The notes beneath the pieces are model-generated. The model was not told the origin of the DNA and did not search any database. It saw only the letters and a list, made by a program, of their open reading frames with translations. Positions 25,488 through 33,330 of a stretch of DNA of 45,985 nt are shown in pieces. Source of the stretch: Crocinitomicaceae bacterium (GTDB taxonomy: Bacteria; Bacteroidota; Bacteroidia; Flavobacteriales_D; Crocinitomicaceae); assembly GCA_014762645.1 (NCBI GenBank), contig JABURP010000106.1, forward strand, positions 1 to 45,985, given 5' to 3'. Every line of letters begins with the position of its first letter. Positions within the stretch are counted from its first letter, which is position 1. The translations under genes were made by a program, and so were the position numbers.

Positions 25488-27539
25488 ATGACCACATATC
25501 AGAATTATGCCAAAGGAGAATGGGTTAGCGGGCAAGGTGTAGAAACAGAATTATTCAACGCAATTACAGGAGAGAAGATTGGAGAATGTTCATCTGTTGG
25601 GCTTGATTATGCCGGAATGATGGACTACGCAAAAGATAAAGGAGGAAAAGCCCTCCGAAAAATGACTTTTACGCAGCGAGGATTAATGCTGAAGGAACTG
25701 GCTCTGTTCTTACTCAAAAACAAAAAAAAGTACTACGAGGTTTCGGCATGGACGGGAGCAACACGAATAGACTCCTGGATTGATATTGAAGGAGGTATTG
25801 GAAACCTTTTTGCCAATGCATCATTGAGAAGGCAATTCCCTGACCTTCCTTATCATGTAGATGGATCTGCGGTCCCTCTGTCAAAAGGCGGTTCGTTTAT
25901 CGGGCACCATATTATGGTGCCAAAACATGGTGTTGCCATACACATAAATGCATTTAACTTTCCAATTTGGGGAATGCTGGAAAAGATAGCTGTGAATCTA
26001 CTGGCAGGTGTTCCTGCAATCGTCAAACCCTCTGAATTTACTTGTTATCTAACAGAAGTAATGGTCAGGGATATTATCGATTCAAAAATTCTTCCAGAAG
26101 GAGCTTTACAACTGGTAGTAGGATTAGGACGAGGAGTGATTGACCATGTTGGGTCTACGGATACGGTAACCTTTACAGGATCGGCCGCTACCGGAAAGAA
26201 ATTAAAAGCCCTGCCGCATATCGTAGAAAATTCTGTAAGCTTTAACCTGGAAGCTGATTCACTTAACGCAGCAATCCTTGGAAAAGACGCAGTGCCCGGA
26301 ACGCAAGATTTTGACATCTTCATCAAAGAAATTCAAAGAGAAATCACGGTAAAAGCAGGTCAGAAATGTACTGCGGTAAGAAGAATTGTGGTACCAGATA
26401 ATCTTGTTGAAGATGTACAGAAAGCACTGTCATCCCGACTGGATAAAAACACGATTGGTGACCCATCTGACCCTTCTGTTAGAATGGGCTCATTGGCTAC
26501 TAAATTGCAGGTAGAACGGGTAAAAGAGAATATTGAACTACTTAAAAAAGAGCAGAGCATTGTTTACGGAGATCTTGACAATTTTGAGGTAATTGGTGCC
26601 GATAAAGACAAAGGAGCTTTTATGTCTCCAATTGTCTTTTTAAATGATGATCCGCACAAGAAAACTGCAGTACATGATGTAGAATGCTTTGGCCCTGTTT
26701 CTACAATAATGCCGTACAAAGATTTGGAGGATGCTGTGAAAATTGCCAATATGGGTAAAGGATCACTGGTTTCGACAATCGTAACTTCAGATGATGAAAT
26801 TGCTACAGAGTTTGTAGTAGAAGCGGCAACAATGCATGGAAGAATTCACGTATTGAATGAAAGGTGCGCCAAAGAGTCTACCGGACATGGATCCCCTATG
26901 CCGTTACTTACTCACGGTGGTCCAGGAAGAGCTGGAGGTGGTGAAGAAATGGGTGGCGTTAGAGGTGTAAAACACTATTTACAAAGAACAGCCATTCAAG
27001 GACACCCGCAAACAATTACACAGATTACACAACAATTCCAGTACGGAGCAGATCAGCCGGAGGCAAACCCTCATGTTTTCAGACAACATTTTGAAGAGTT
27101 AAATGTGGGAGATACAGTCTTCACGCACAAACACACCGTGACCGAGGCAGATATTGTCAATTTTGCAAATGTATCAGGTGATAATTTCTATGCACACGTA
27201 GACGATACATCACTGGAAGGAACTATGTTTGAACAAAGAGTAGCTCATGGTTACTTTGTGCTCTCAAAAGCTGCCGGATTATTTGTTGATCCTAAAAAAG
27301 GACCGGTATTATTGAACTATGGAATTGATGAATGTAGATTTACAAAACCAGTTTATGTTGGAACTACCCTGGGGGTAAGATTTACAGTTAAAGAGAAAAT
27401 CGATCAGGAAAAAAAGAATGACGCAGATGTAGCAAAAGGGATCGTCAAGTTTCTGGTAGACATGTATGACGAAACCGGAGAAACTGTGGGAATTGCGACT
27501 ATTCTTACCATGGTAAAAAAATTAGATCAAAGTTCATAA
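25488..27539 (+). CDS. paaZ: PaaZ-type bifunctional oxepin-CoA hydrolase / semialdehyde dehydrogenase
   Basis: 683 residues from the ATG at 25488, almost the length of E. coli PaaZ (681). Residues about 1-510 are an aldehyde dehydrogenase with VTFTGSAATGKKL, Glu255 in FNLEADS and the nucleophile Cys294 in AGQKCTAVRR, matching the E. coli positions. Residues about 535-680 are a MaoC-like hydratase with VSGDNFYAHVDD and QRVAHGYFVLS. PaaZ opens the oxepin ring of the phenylacetate pathway and oxidises the semialdehyde. A longer frame begins at TTG 25434, but its extra 18 residues are not family-like. No other paa gene except perhaps the next crotonase is in the window. Confidence 0.93.
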   Translation: MTTYQNYAKGEWVSGQGVETELFNAITGEKIGECSSVGLDYAGMMDYAKDKGGKALRKMTFTQRGLMLKELALFLLKNKKKYYEVSAWTGATRIDSWIDIEGGIGNLFANASLRRQFPDLPYHVDGSAVPLSKGGSFIGHHIMVPKHGVAIHINAFNFPIWGMLEKIAVNLLAGVPAIVKPSEFTCYLTEVMVRDIIDSKILPEGALQLVVGLGRGVIDHVGSTDTVTFTGSAATGKKLKALPHIVENSVSFNLEADSLNAAILGKDAVPGTQDFDIFIKEIQREITVKAGQKCTAVRRIVVPDNLVEDVQKALSSRLDKNTIGDPSDPSVRMGSLATKLQVERVKENIELLKKEQSIVYGDLDNFEVIGADKDKGAFMSPIVFLNDDPHKKTAVHDVECFGPVSTIMPYKDLEDAVKIANMGKGSLVSTIVTSDDEIATEFVVEAATMHGRIHVLNERCAKESTGHGSPMPLLTHGGPGRAGGGEEMGGVRGVKHYLQRTAIQGHPQTITQITQQFQYGADQPEANPHVFRQHFEELNVGDTVFTHKHTVTEADIVNFANVSGDNFYAHVDDTSLEGTMFEQRVAHGYFVLSKAAGLFVDPKKGPVLLNYGIDECRFTKPVYVGTTLGVRFTVKEKIDQEKKNDADVAKGIVKFLVDMYDETGETVGIATILTMVKKLDQSS

Positions 27540-27561
27540 GGAAAATATTAATTGAATTGTA

Positions 27562-28323
27562 ATGAAAAACGGACACGTAACACACGAGATATCAGAGAAG
27601 GGGATTGCAACGATTGAGTTTGGGCATCCGCAGAGTAACTCATTACCGGGAAAAATCCTGGAGAAACTGAGAAAGACGATAACAGATGTTGGGGCGCAGG
27701 ACGACGTAAAAGTGATTGTACTTAAATCTGCCGGTGATAGAGCTTTCTGTGGAGGAGCCTCTTTTGACGAACTCGTTGCCATCAACGACGAAAAAACAGG
27801 TTTACAGTTCTTTTCGGGGTTTGCAAACGTAATTAACGCCATTAGAAAATGCCCGAAATTAGTAATTGGCAGGGTCCAGGGAAAAGCTGTTGGCGGTGGA
27901 GTCGGAATTGCTTCAGCGGTTGATTATTGTTTTGCCACCAAACATTCCGCGGTTAAGTTATCTGAACTGGCCGTCGGAATAGGTCCGTTTGTTGTTGGGC
28001 CTGCAGTTCAAAGAAAAGTGGGCTTGTCTGCATTTTCTCAAATGACCATTAACGCGACAGAATTTTGGCCAGCGGAATGGGCTAGAGAGAAAGGTTTGTA
28101 TATGGAAGTTTACGAAAGCGCTGAAGAGATGGATGCAGCCATTCAAATACTCGCAGAAAAATTAGCTGCATCAAATCCTGAAGCAGTTACCAAATTGAAA
28201 CGTGTTTTCTGGGAAGGTACAGAGAAGTGGGATAACCTGTTAAAAGTAAGAGCCGCCATCTCCGGCGAGTTGGTTTTATCCGACTTTACAAAAAACGCGA
28301 TTAACGCATTTAAAAAGAAATAA
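27562..28323 (+). CDS. Crotonase-fold enoyl-CoA hydratase/isomerase
   Basis: 253 residues with a full crotonase core. The oxyanion hole is formed by AFCGGASFDEL (about 61-71) and VQGKAVGGGVGIAS (105-118). Of the two catalytic glutamates of classical hydratase, the one equivalent to rat Glu164 is present (Glu135 in LSELAVGIGP), but the position of Glu144 is Gly115. Family members with one glutamate are often isomerases, so isomerisation is a reasonable guess. Its position 22 bases after paaZ suggests a role in aromatic-CoA or fatty-acid degradation, such as a PaaG-like step; it is not diagnostic. The next gene, mrp, starts 2 bases after its stop. Confidence 0.88.
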   Translation: MKNGHVTHEISEKGIATIEFGHPQSNSLPGKILEKLRKTITDVGAQDDVKVIVLKSAGDRAFCGGASFDELVAINDEKTGLQFFSGFANVINAIRKCPKLVIGRVQGKAVGGGVGIASAVDYCFATKHSAVKLSELAVGIGPFVVGPAVQRKVGLSAFSQMTINATEFWPAEWAREKGLYMEVYESAEEMDAAIQILAEKLAASNPEAVTKLKRVFWEGTEKWDNLLKVRAAISGELVLSDFTKNAINAFKKK

Positions 28324-28325
28324 GA

Positions 28326-29387
28326 TTGGAAATCACAGAAGATAAAGTAATAGAAGCATTAAAGCGGGTAATAGAACCTGACTTGAAGAAGGATATTATT
28401 ACACTTGATCTGGTAGATAATATTAAGATTGAGGGAAATAAAATATCCTTTAATGTCAAAGTATATAACCCGGCCATGCACGCTAAAAAGCGAATGACGG
28501 AAGCGCTTGAGTTTCAGTTGGAACGTGCATTTGGAAAGGATGTCGAAGCGGAAATTTCTTTGCAACCACTACCGAAGGATAAAGAGCCTGAAGTGCGCTC
28601 AGTTCTTTCTAATATTGATAAAATAATAGCTGTGGCTTCTGGTAAAGGAGGTGTCGGTAAGTCTACAATCACAGCTAATTTGGCTGCAGGTTTGGCTAAA
28701 ATGGGTTATAAAGTGGGGCTGGTGGATGCTGATATTTATGGACCATCCATGCCTACTATGTTTGACGTGGTAGGGCAGAGACCGCAAGGGATTGAAAAGG
28801 ATGGAAAAACCATGATCAAACCAATTGAAGCCTATGGTGTGAAGATGCTTTCCATTGGCTTTTTTGCAGATCCCGAACAAGCTGTTGTATGGAGAGGTCC
28901 CATGGCAACTAAAGCATTAAATCAAATGTTCAAAGATGCGGATTGGGGAGAGCTGGATTTTATGATTGTTGATCTTCCGCCCGGAACAGGAGATGTGCAT
29001 TTAACGCTGGTTCAGAACGTTCCGCTTTCAGGAGCAATTATTGTAAGTACCCCACAAGAAGTTGCATTGGCTGATGCACGAAAGGGAATCAATATGTTTA
29101 GAATGGATTCGCTTAAAGTTCCTGTTTTAGGTATTGTAGAAAATATGGCCTGGTTCACACCGGAAGAATTACCAGATAACAAGTACTATATTTTTGGACA
29201 GGATGGAGCGAAAATGCTTTCTGAAACCATGAATGTCCCGCTTTTGGCTCAAATTCCGCTAATTCAATCCGTGCGAGAGTCCGGAGATGTAGGAAGGCCG
29301 GCTGTTTTACAGGATAATACCTTGTCTTCTAAGGTATTTGATGAATTTGTTCGTAAATTTGTCACATCACTTAAGGTGACAATATGA
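28326..29387 (+). CDS. mrp: Mrp/ApbC-type iron-sulfur cluster carrier ATPase
   Basis: 353 residues starting at a TTG two bases after the crotonase stop. This start is needed because a MIP18/DUF59 domain fills residues about 3-80 and the next ATG (residue 51) would cut it. The P-loop NTPase domain carries the deviant Walker A GKGGVGKS (106-113), DADIYGPSMPTMF and IVDLPPGTGDVHL. ApbC proteins carry and transfer [4Fe-4S] clusters in the cytoplasm. The usual CxxC pair near the C-terminus is absent: the aligned stretch reads ENMAWFTPEELPDNKYYIFG, a form common in Bacteroidota. Its stop overlaps the nfu start by four bases. Confidence 0.92.
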   Translation: MEITEDKVIEALKRVIEPDLKKDIITLDLVDNIKIEGNKISFNVKVYNPAMHAKKRMTEALEFQLERAFGKDVEAEISLQPLPKDKEPEVRSVLSNIDKIIAVASGKGGVGKSTITANLAAGLAKMGYKVGLVDADIYGPSMPTMFDVVGQRPQGIEKDGKTMIKPIEAYGVKMLSIGFFADPEQAVVWRGPMATKALNQMFKDADWGELDFMIVDLPPGTGDVHLTLVQNVPLSGAIIVSTPQEVALADARKGINMFRMDSLKVPVLGIVENMAWFTPEELPDNKYYIFGQDGAKMLSETMNVPLLAQIPLIQSVRESGDVGRPAVLQDNTLSSKVFDEFVRKFVTSLKVTI

Positions 29388-29608
29388 TCATAGAAGAAAA
29401 AATTCAGATAGCACTTAATTCGATCAGACCTTTCTTGCAAAAGGATGGTGGGGATGTTGAGTTGGTTGGTGTTGAGGGAAATATCGTTAAGGTTCGACTC
29501 GTTGGAGCCTGTGAAAGCTGCTCTATGCAAGCATCTACTCTAAAAGCCGGCATTGAAGAGGCCGTGAGAAATGCTATTCCTGAAATTGAATCGGTCCAAT
29601 CGGTTTAA
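29384..29608 (+). CDS. NifU C-terminal-type (Nfu) iron-sulfur protein
   Basis: 74 residues consisting of only the Nfu domain. It has RPFLQKDGGDVELVGVEG, the strand IVKVRLVGAC and the CxxC cluster ligands Cys43 and Cys46 in GACESCSM. Nfu proteins hold a [4Fe-4S] cluster at a dimer interface and hand it to apo-proteins. The ATG overlaps the mrp stop (ATGA), so coupled translation with the ATPase carrier is likely; together they form an Fe-S delivery pair. It may be the last gene of the run that started at 22120 and is followed by a weak terminator candidate. Confidence 0.93.
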   Translation: MIIEEKIQIALNSIRPFLQKDGGDVELVGVEGNIVKVRLVGACESCSMQASTLKAGIEEAVRNAIPEIESVQSV

Positions 29609-29670
29609 TTTATTTTCAAACCTTACTACTGCTACACGATAGTGATTTCTACCCTTTTTATGGTATTATA

Positions 29671-29703
29671 ACCTGATTAGCTTGATGTTTCGGGTGTTTT
29701 TTT
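29671..29703 (+). terminator. Weak rho-independent terminator candidate
   Basis: ACCTGA pairs with TCGGGT (one G-T wobble) around a 13-base loop, followed by GTTTTTTT. It lies about 60 bases after the nfu stop. The stem is short, so support comes mainly from its T-run and position. Confidence 0.35.
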
Positions 29704-29767
29704 GTATCTTATAAGGAAGTAAGAGGACCATAAAACAAAGAACACGAATTACAAAAAAACACAGATT

Positions 29768-30082
29768 ATGACATCACAAGATCAAGAAATTCAAATGACT
29801 CACAACAAAGAGAAGAATAGGTTTGAGTTTGATCTGGAGGACCACAAAAAAGGAGTTGTTAAATATGAACGATCCGGTCACAAGATGAGACTCACCCACA
29901 CCCAAATTCCCAAAGAAATTAGAGGGAAGGGATATGGAAAAACAATGGCAGAAATGACCCTGGAGGAAATAGAACGTATGCGAATGAAAGTGATTCCACA
30001 ATGCCCTTTCATAGATTATTATATTGAAAATAATCCGAAATGGGAAAGTCTGGTATATCACACCAGTAGCGAAATGAACTAG
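29768..30082 (+). CDS. Small GNAT-like acetyltransferase (NATD1/YjdJ type)
   Basis: 104 residues. It shows the short GNAT form: HNKEKNRFEFDLEDHKKGVV, the strand MRLTHTQIP, the acetyl-CoA loop EIRGKGYGKTMAEMTLE and then VIPQCPFIDYYIENNPKW with the Cys-x-Phe-Ile/Tyr-Ile pattern that marks the NATD1/YidJ-like group. These single-domain proteins are roughly 90-110 residues, so it is full length. The substrate is unknown; small-molecule or protein acetylation is possible. It has a gap of about 160 bases in front and is convergent with the TfoX-N gene, with 11 bases between stops. Confidence 0.85.
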   Translation: MTSQDQEIQMTHNKEKNRFEFDLEDHKKGVVKYERSGHKMRLTHTQIPKEIRGKGYGKTMAEMTLEEIERMRMKVIPQCPFIDYYIENNPKWESLVYHTSSEMN

Positions 30083-30093
30083 GCAGGTGATGT

Positions 30094-30444
30094 TTAACTG
30101 CTTTTCTTCTTTTTCTTTGGTTTCTTAGTGCGTTTAGCCACTAAATAGGCATCCTGTACCCATTTTTTCAACTCTGACCGGTCTTCTAATATGGTTTGTG
30201 GAACTTCGTAATAAGGCATTTTTATGGGTTTTCCCGGGATCTGCCAGGGGCTGCAATCATACTTCTCAAAATTGGGAATGGTTTCCGAATCCGCTTTTAA
30301 CCTGAACACACCCTCCATTATCCCTCCGAACATTAAATCGTCCTTAAAATAACCCACACCTCCAAACATCTTTTTAGAGTAAATCCCCTCTATTCCATCC
30401 AACTGGTCATTAATGAATGCATAGTAATCTTCAGATACAGGCAT
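30094..30444 (-). CDS. TfoX N-terminal-domain protein
   Basis: 116 residues. The block YSKKMFGGVGYFKDDLMFGG near 22-41 and FRLKADSE near 47-54, followed by PYYEVP, match the TfoX_N domain, which in Sxy/TfoX of Gammaproteobacteria controls competence. Here the C-terminal TfoX half is absent and replaced by a short Lys-rich tail (KKPKKKKKSS). Stand-alone TfoX_N proteins are common in Bacteroidota and their function is unknown; a competence role should not be assumed. No com genes are nearby. Confidence 0.85.
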   Translation of the reverse strand: MPVSEDYYAFINDQLDGIEGIYSKKMFGGVGYFKDDLMFGGIMEGVFRLKADSETIPNFEKYDCSPWQIPGKPIKMPYYEVPQTILEDRSELKKWVQDAYLVAKRTKKPKKKKKSS

Positions 30445-30522
30445 ATTTTTATGGAGGAAGATAATAATTTTTTCCTTTCGGTAACTCCCTTCGAAACTGC
30501 AGGAATGGGAATCAATAATTGC

Positions 30523-30553
30523 TTGAAAATTTATACAACAAAAAATAGAATTG
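30523..30553 (+). promoter_or_regulatory. Possible promoter for the CysO/MoaD-like gene
   Basis: TTG at 30523-30525 and TAGAATTG at 30546-30553, 20 bases apart; one mismatch to TAnnTTTG. It lies in the otherwise gene-free stretch 30445-30613, and would start transcription near 30560, ahead of the disputed start region. Confidence 0.35.
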
Positions 30554-30650
30554 ATCTAAAGTAAGTCATGGAATGGAGACAAAAACGTCTAAATTACATG
30601 CTTGCTTGTAGTGATGAAAAATTACCGCAACTATTATTAATCCAACACCT

Positions 30651-30902
30651 TTGCGTAAATTTACAGACAATAAGGAAAAAATCGTCACATCAGTGGAGTC
30701 TGTGGGCGATTCAATTCTACAACTGGGAACTTTGCACCCTGATCTCAATAAACACTTATTTAAAGATGACGGGGCATTGCAAACCTTTCTAAAAATTTAT
30801 CTGGGTGATACAGATATAAAAGTGTTGCAGAACGAAGATACACCAGTAAAAGATGGAGATGTAATTAGTATTATTCCGGCTATTGCTGGTGGAAAACAGT
30901 AG
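30651..30902 (+). CDS. CysO/MoaD-like ubiquitin-fold sulfur carrier, start unclear, GG-Lys-Gln tail
   Basis: The frame given starts at TTG 30651 (83 residues). The product fits the ThiS/MoaD/CysO beta-grasp family: PLRKFTDN, a helix with ESVGDSIL, then LKIYLGDTDIKVL and DGDVISIIPAIAGGKQ. Upstream in the same frame, codons from 30618 read KITATIINPTP, exactly the first beta strand that CysO-type proteins need, but this stretch has no in-frame ATG, GTG or TTG after the TGA at 30615. An ATG at 30614 is joined in frame only if one A of the A5 run is lost. Sulfur carriers normally end at Gly-Gly; this one has two more residues. The next gene, its likely activating enzyme, starts 3 bases later. Confidence 0.75.
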   Translation: MRKFTDNKEKIVTSVESVGDSILQLGTLHPDLNKHLFKDDGALQTFLKIYLGDTDIKVLQNEDTPVKDGDVISIIPAIAGGKQ

Positions 30903-30905
30903 GAG

Positions 30906-32075
30906 ATGAGTGATATAAAATTTAGTAAAGAAGAGCTTGAGAGGTATAGCCGTCATCTGATCATTCCTGAGTTCAATATTGAAGGTCAACGGAAATTAAA
31001 AGCAGCTCGGGTGCTTGTTGTTGGGTCCGGTGGACTTGGTGCACCTTTATTGCAATACTTAGCTGCTGCAGGTGTTGGAACTATCGGCATTGTAGATTTT
31101 GATGTTGTTGAAGATTCAAACCTTCAACGGCAGGTTCTGTTTACACAAAAAGACATTGGTCGTGCAAAGGTAGATGCGGCCAAACAACGTATTCTTGAAC
31201 AGAATCCGCATATTAAAGTGATTACATACAATACCACATTTACATCAGAAAATGCATTGGAAATTGCTGCAGACTATGACCTTATTGCAGATGGTACAGA
31301 TAATTTTCCAACGCGATATTTGGTGAATGATGTGTCTGTCCTCTTAAAAATACCCAACGTTTATGCATCCATCTTTAGATTTGAAGGACAAGTAACTGTT
31401 TTTAACCATGTTGATGCACATGGAAATACAGGTCCAAATTATCGGGATTTGTTTCCTACACCACCACCTCCGGGCCTTGTTCCTTCTTGTGCTGAAGGAG
31501 GAGTGATAGGAGTTTTACCTGGTATTCTGGGGAGCTTACAGGCTAATGAAGTGATAAAGGTGATTACCGGTGTAGGTGAAGTCCTCTCCGGCCGACTTTT
31601 TCTTTTTGATGCACTCAATTTTGAAACGCGTACCCTGAAAATTGCAAAAGATTTGGATAATCCTTTAACTGGAAAGAATCCAAGTCTTACCAAACTAATT
31701 GACTACGAGCAATTTTGTGGTCTCGGGATTGACAAGAAAGAAAAGAAACGGGAAAACGTCAAAGGTATCGACGTGGAAACCTTGAAAAAGTGGTTGGATG
31801 GTGATGAAGATATTCAACTCATTGATGTGCGAGAACCCTTTGAGTACGAGATTGTTAATATCAATGGCAAACTCATACCGCAGAGTGAAGTTTTAGAACA
31901 CGTGGATGAGATTTCGTCCAAAAATAAAGTAGTGATCCACTGTAGGTCTGGAAAAAGAAGCGCGGATGTAATTGAAATACTTCAGGACAAATATGGGTTC
32001 AATAATCTGTACAATTTGGAAGGCGGAATACTTGATTGGGTAGATAAAATTGACAGAAGTCTTCCGAAGTACTGA
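30906..32075 (+). CDS. MoeZ/MOCS3-like E1 enzyme with C-terminal rhodanese domain
   Basis: 389 residues. Residues 1-275 form a ThiF/MoeB adenylyltransferase with SRHLIIPEFNIEGQ, the nucleotide loop GSGGLG (40-45), DFDVVEDSNLQRQ and VPSCAEGGVIGVLPG with Cys195. Residues about 285-389 form a rhodanese domain with the active Cys346 in IHCRSGKRS. Such fusions adenylate the Gly-Gly end of a MoaD or CysO protein and load sulfur. The four zinc cysteines of classical MoeB are replaced (Asn178, Asp181, Asn252, Thr255), as in mycobacterial MoeZ, which serves CysO-dependent cysteine synthesis. The gene sits 3 bases after its likely carrier, so the pair probably acts together. Confidence 0.92.
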   Translation: MSDIKFSKEELERYSRHLIIPEFNIEGQRKLKAARVLVVGSGGLGAPLLQYLAAAGVGTIGIVDFDVVEDSNLQRQVLFTQKDIGRAKVDAAKQRILEQNPHIKVITYNTTFTSENALEIAADYDLIADGTDNFPTRYLVNDVSVLLKIPNVYASIFRFEGQVTVFNHVDAHGNTGPNYRDLFPTPPPPGLVPSCAEGGVIGVLPGILGSLQANEVIKVITGVGEVLSGRLFLFDALNFETRTLKIAKDLDNPLTGKNPSLTKLIDYEQFCGLGIDKKEKKRENVKGIDVETLKKWLDGDEDIQLIDVREPFEYEIVNINGKLIPQSEVLEHVDEISSKNKVVIHCRSGKRSADVIEILQDKYGFNNLYNLEGGILDWVDKIDRSLPKY

Positions 32076-32081
32076 CATTAC

Positions 32082-32115
32082 TTTGACTTAAAAAGATAGA
32101 AACTGAGTAAATTTG
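32082..32115 (+). promoter_or_regulatory. Putative promoter for the ferredoxin-NADP reductase gene
   Basis: TTTG at 32082-32085 and TAAATTTG at 32108-32115 (full -7 match), 22 bases apart. Transcription would start near 32122, leaving a leader of about 75 bases that includes a 6-bp AT-rich hairpin of doubtful meaning. Confidence 0.5.
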
Positions 32116-32197
32116 CACTATAATAAGTCGCTGCAACGCCTGATATTTGAAATTCTTGAGGATTTCAGGAGCGTAGAAGTAACGTAAACAAGAAGAA

Positions 32198-33211
32198 ATG
32201 ATCGAAACAGATATTATCATCATAGGAGCAGGACCGGTAGGGTTGTTTACCGTATTTGAAGCGGGATTAGTGAAGTTGAAGTGTCATTTGATAGATTCTT
32301 TACCACAGCCAGGTGGGCAATTGACCGAAATCTATCCAAAAAAACCTATTTATGATATTCCAGGTTACCCTGAAGTAATGGCAGGAGAACTGGTTGATAA
32401 ATTATTGGAGCAGGCTTCTCCATTTAAACCTGGATTTACACTGGGTGAATCAGCCGTTACCATTGAAGAAACAGATGACGATCAGTTTATTGTGACCACC
32501 AATAAAGGAACGGAACATAAAGCTCCGGTTATTATGATAGCTGGAGGATTGGGTGTATTTGAACCAAGAAAACCACCGGTTGAGAAATTGGCCGATTATG
32601 AAGAAAATGGCGTTGAGTACATCATCCGCGATCCTAATATTTATCAGGGAAAACGCGTGGTAGTAGCAGGTGGAGGAGATTCAGCTTTGGATTGGTCCAT
32701 TTATCTGGTTGAAAACAATATCGCCAAAGAGCTTTCTCTGGTACACAGAAGATCTTCTTTTAGAGGTCATCTGGATTCTGTTCAAAAAGTAATGGATCTG
32801 GCAGATAAAGGGGATATTCAATTAATCACAGAAGCTGAAGTGGTTGGATTGAACGGAAATGGAGTCCTAAACTCTGTGGAGATTAAGCATAAAGATGGAT
32901 CCCAGATTACAAAGGAAACGGATCATTTCATACCCTTATTCGGACTAAAACCAACTTTAGGTCCTATAGCCACCTGGGGACTGGAAATTGAAAAAAATGC
33001 CATAAAAGTAGATACACGGGATTATTCTACAAATCGTCCGGGAATCTATGCCATTGGAGATGTCAATACCTACGAGGGAAAACTAAAATTAATTCTTTGT
33101 GGTTTTCATGAAGGAACAATTGCAGTACAGTCAGCCTTTGCAAGAATTCATCCGGACAAAAAGAATGTGTTAAAATACACCACGGTAAATGGTGTAAATG
33201 GATTTGAGTAG
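32198..33211 (+). CDS. Ferredoxin--NADP+ reductase, thioredoxin-reductase type
   Basis: 337 residues, the length of the YumC-like group of ferredoxin-NADP reductases. An FAD dinucleotide loop IIIGAGPVGLF opens the protein, with PQPGGQLTEIYPKKPIYD next, a block typical of this group. The second Rossmann loop VVVAGGGDSALDW (about 155-167) binds NADP. The thioredoxin-reductase CxxC redox pair is absent, as expected for an FNR rather than TrxR. The C-terminal GIYAIGDVNTYEGKLKLILCG is the flavin-contacting motif. It would pass electrons between NADPH and a ferredoxin; a [2Fe-2S] ferredoxin follows after about 130 bases with its own promoter. Confidence 0.92.
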   Translation: MIETDIIIIGAGPVGLFTVFEAGLVKLKCHLIDSLPQPGGQLTEIYPKKPIYDIPGYPEVMAGELVDKLLEQASPFKPGFTLGESAVTIEETDDDQFIVTTNKGTEHKAPVIMIAGGLGVFEPRKPPVEKLADYEENGVEYIIRDPNIYQGKRVVVAGGGDSALDWSIYLVENNIAKELSLVHRRSSFRGHLDSVQKVMDLADKGDIQLITEAEVVGLNGNGVLNSVEIKHKDGSQITKETDHFIPLFGLKPTLGPIATWGLEIEKNAIKVDTRDYSTNRPGIYAIGDVNTYEGKLKLILCGFHEGTIAVQSAFARIHPDKKNVLKYTTVNGVNGFE

Positions 33212-33330
33212 ACAAGCATTACAGATTTGTCAGATTTTGATGATTTTATGGTCAGGCGTTTAGAAGTTCTGGACACTATCAACACATTCCTCCATGATAA
33301 GAATCATATAAAGACTTGAATTGAATTCAC

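Noticed and set aside
25488-28323. A complete phenylacetate degradation cluster.
   Set aside because: Only paaZ and a crotonase are present; paaABCDE and paaK are not in this window.
30094-30444. A competence regulator (full Sxy/TfoX).
   Set aside because: Only the N-terminal domain is present and no competence genes are nearby.
30568-30792. A 74-codon plus-strand frame from ATG 30568 covering the CysO/MoaD-like start region.
   Set aside because: Its product has no family features and it overlaps the beta-grasp gene in another frame, which has clear homology.
32150-32176. Hairpin TGAAAT/ATTTCA in the ferredoxin reductase leader, considered as a riboswitch.
   Set aside because: Matches no riboswitch class that I know and the stem is short and A/T-rich.
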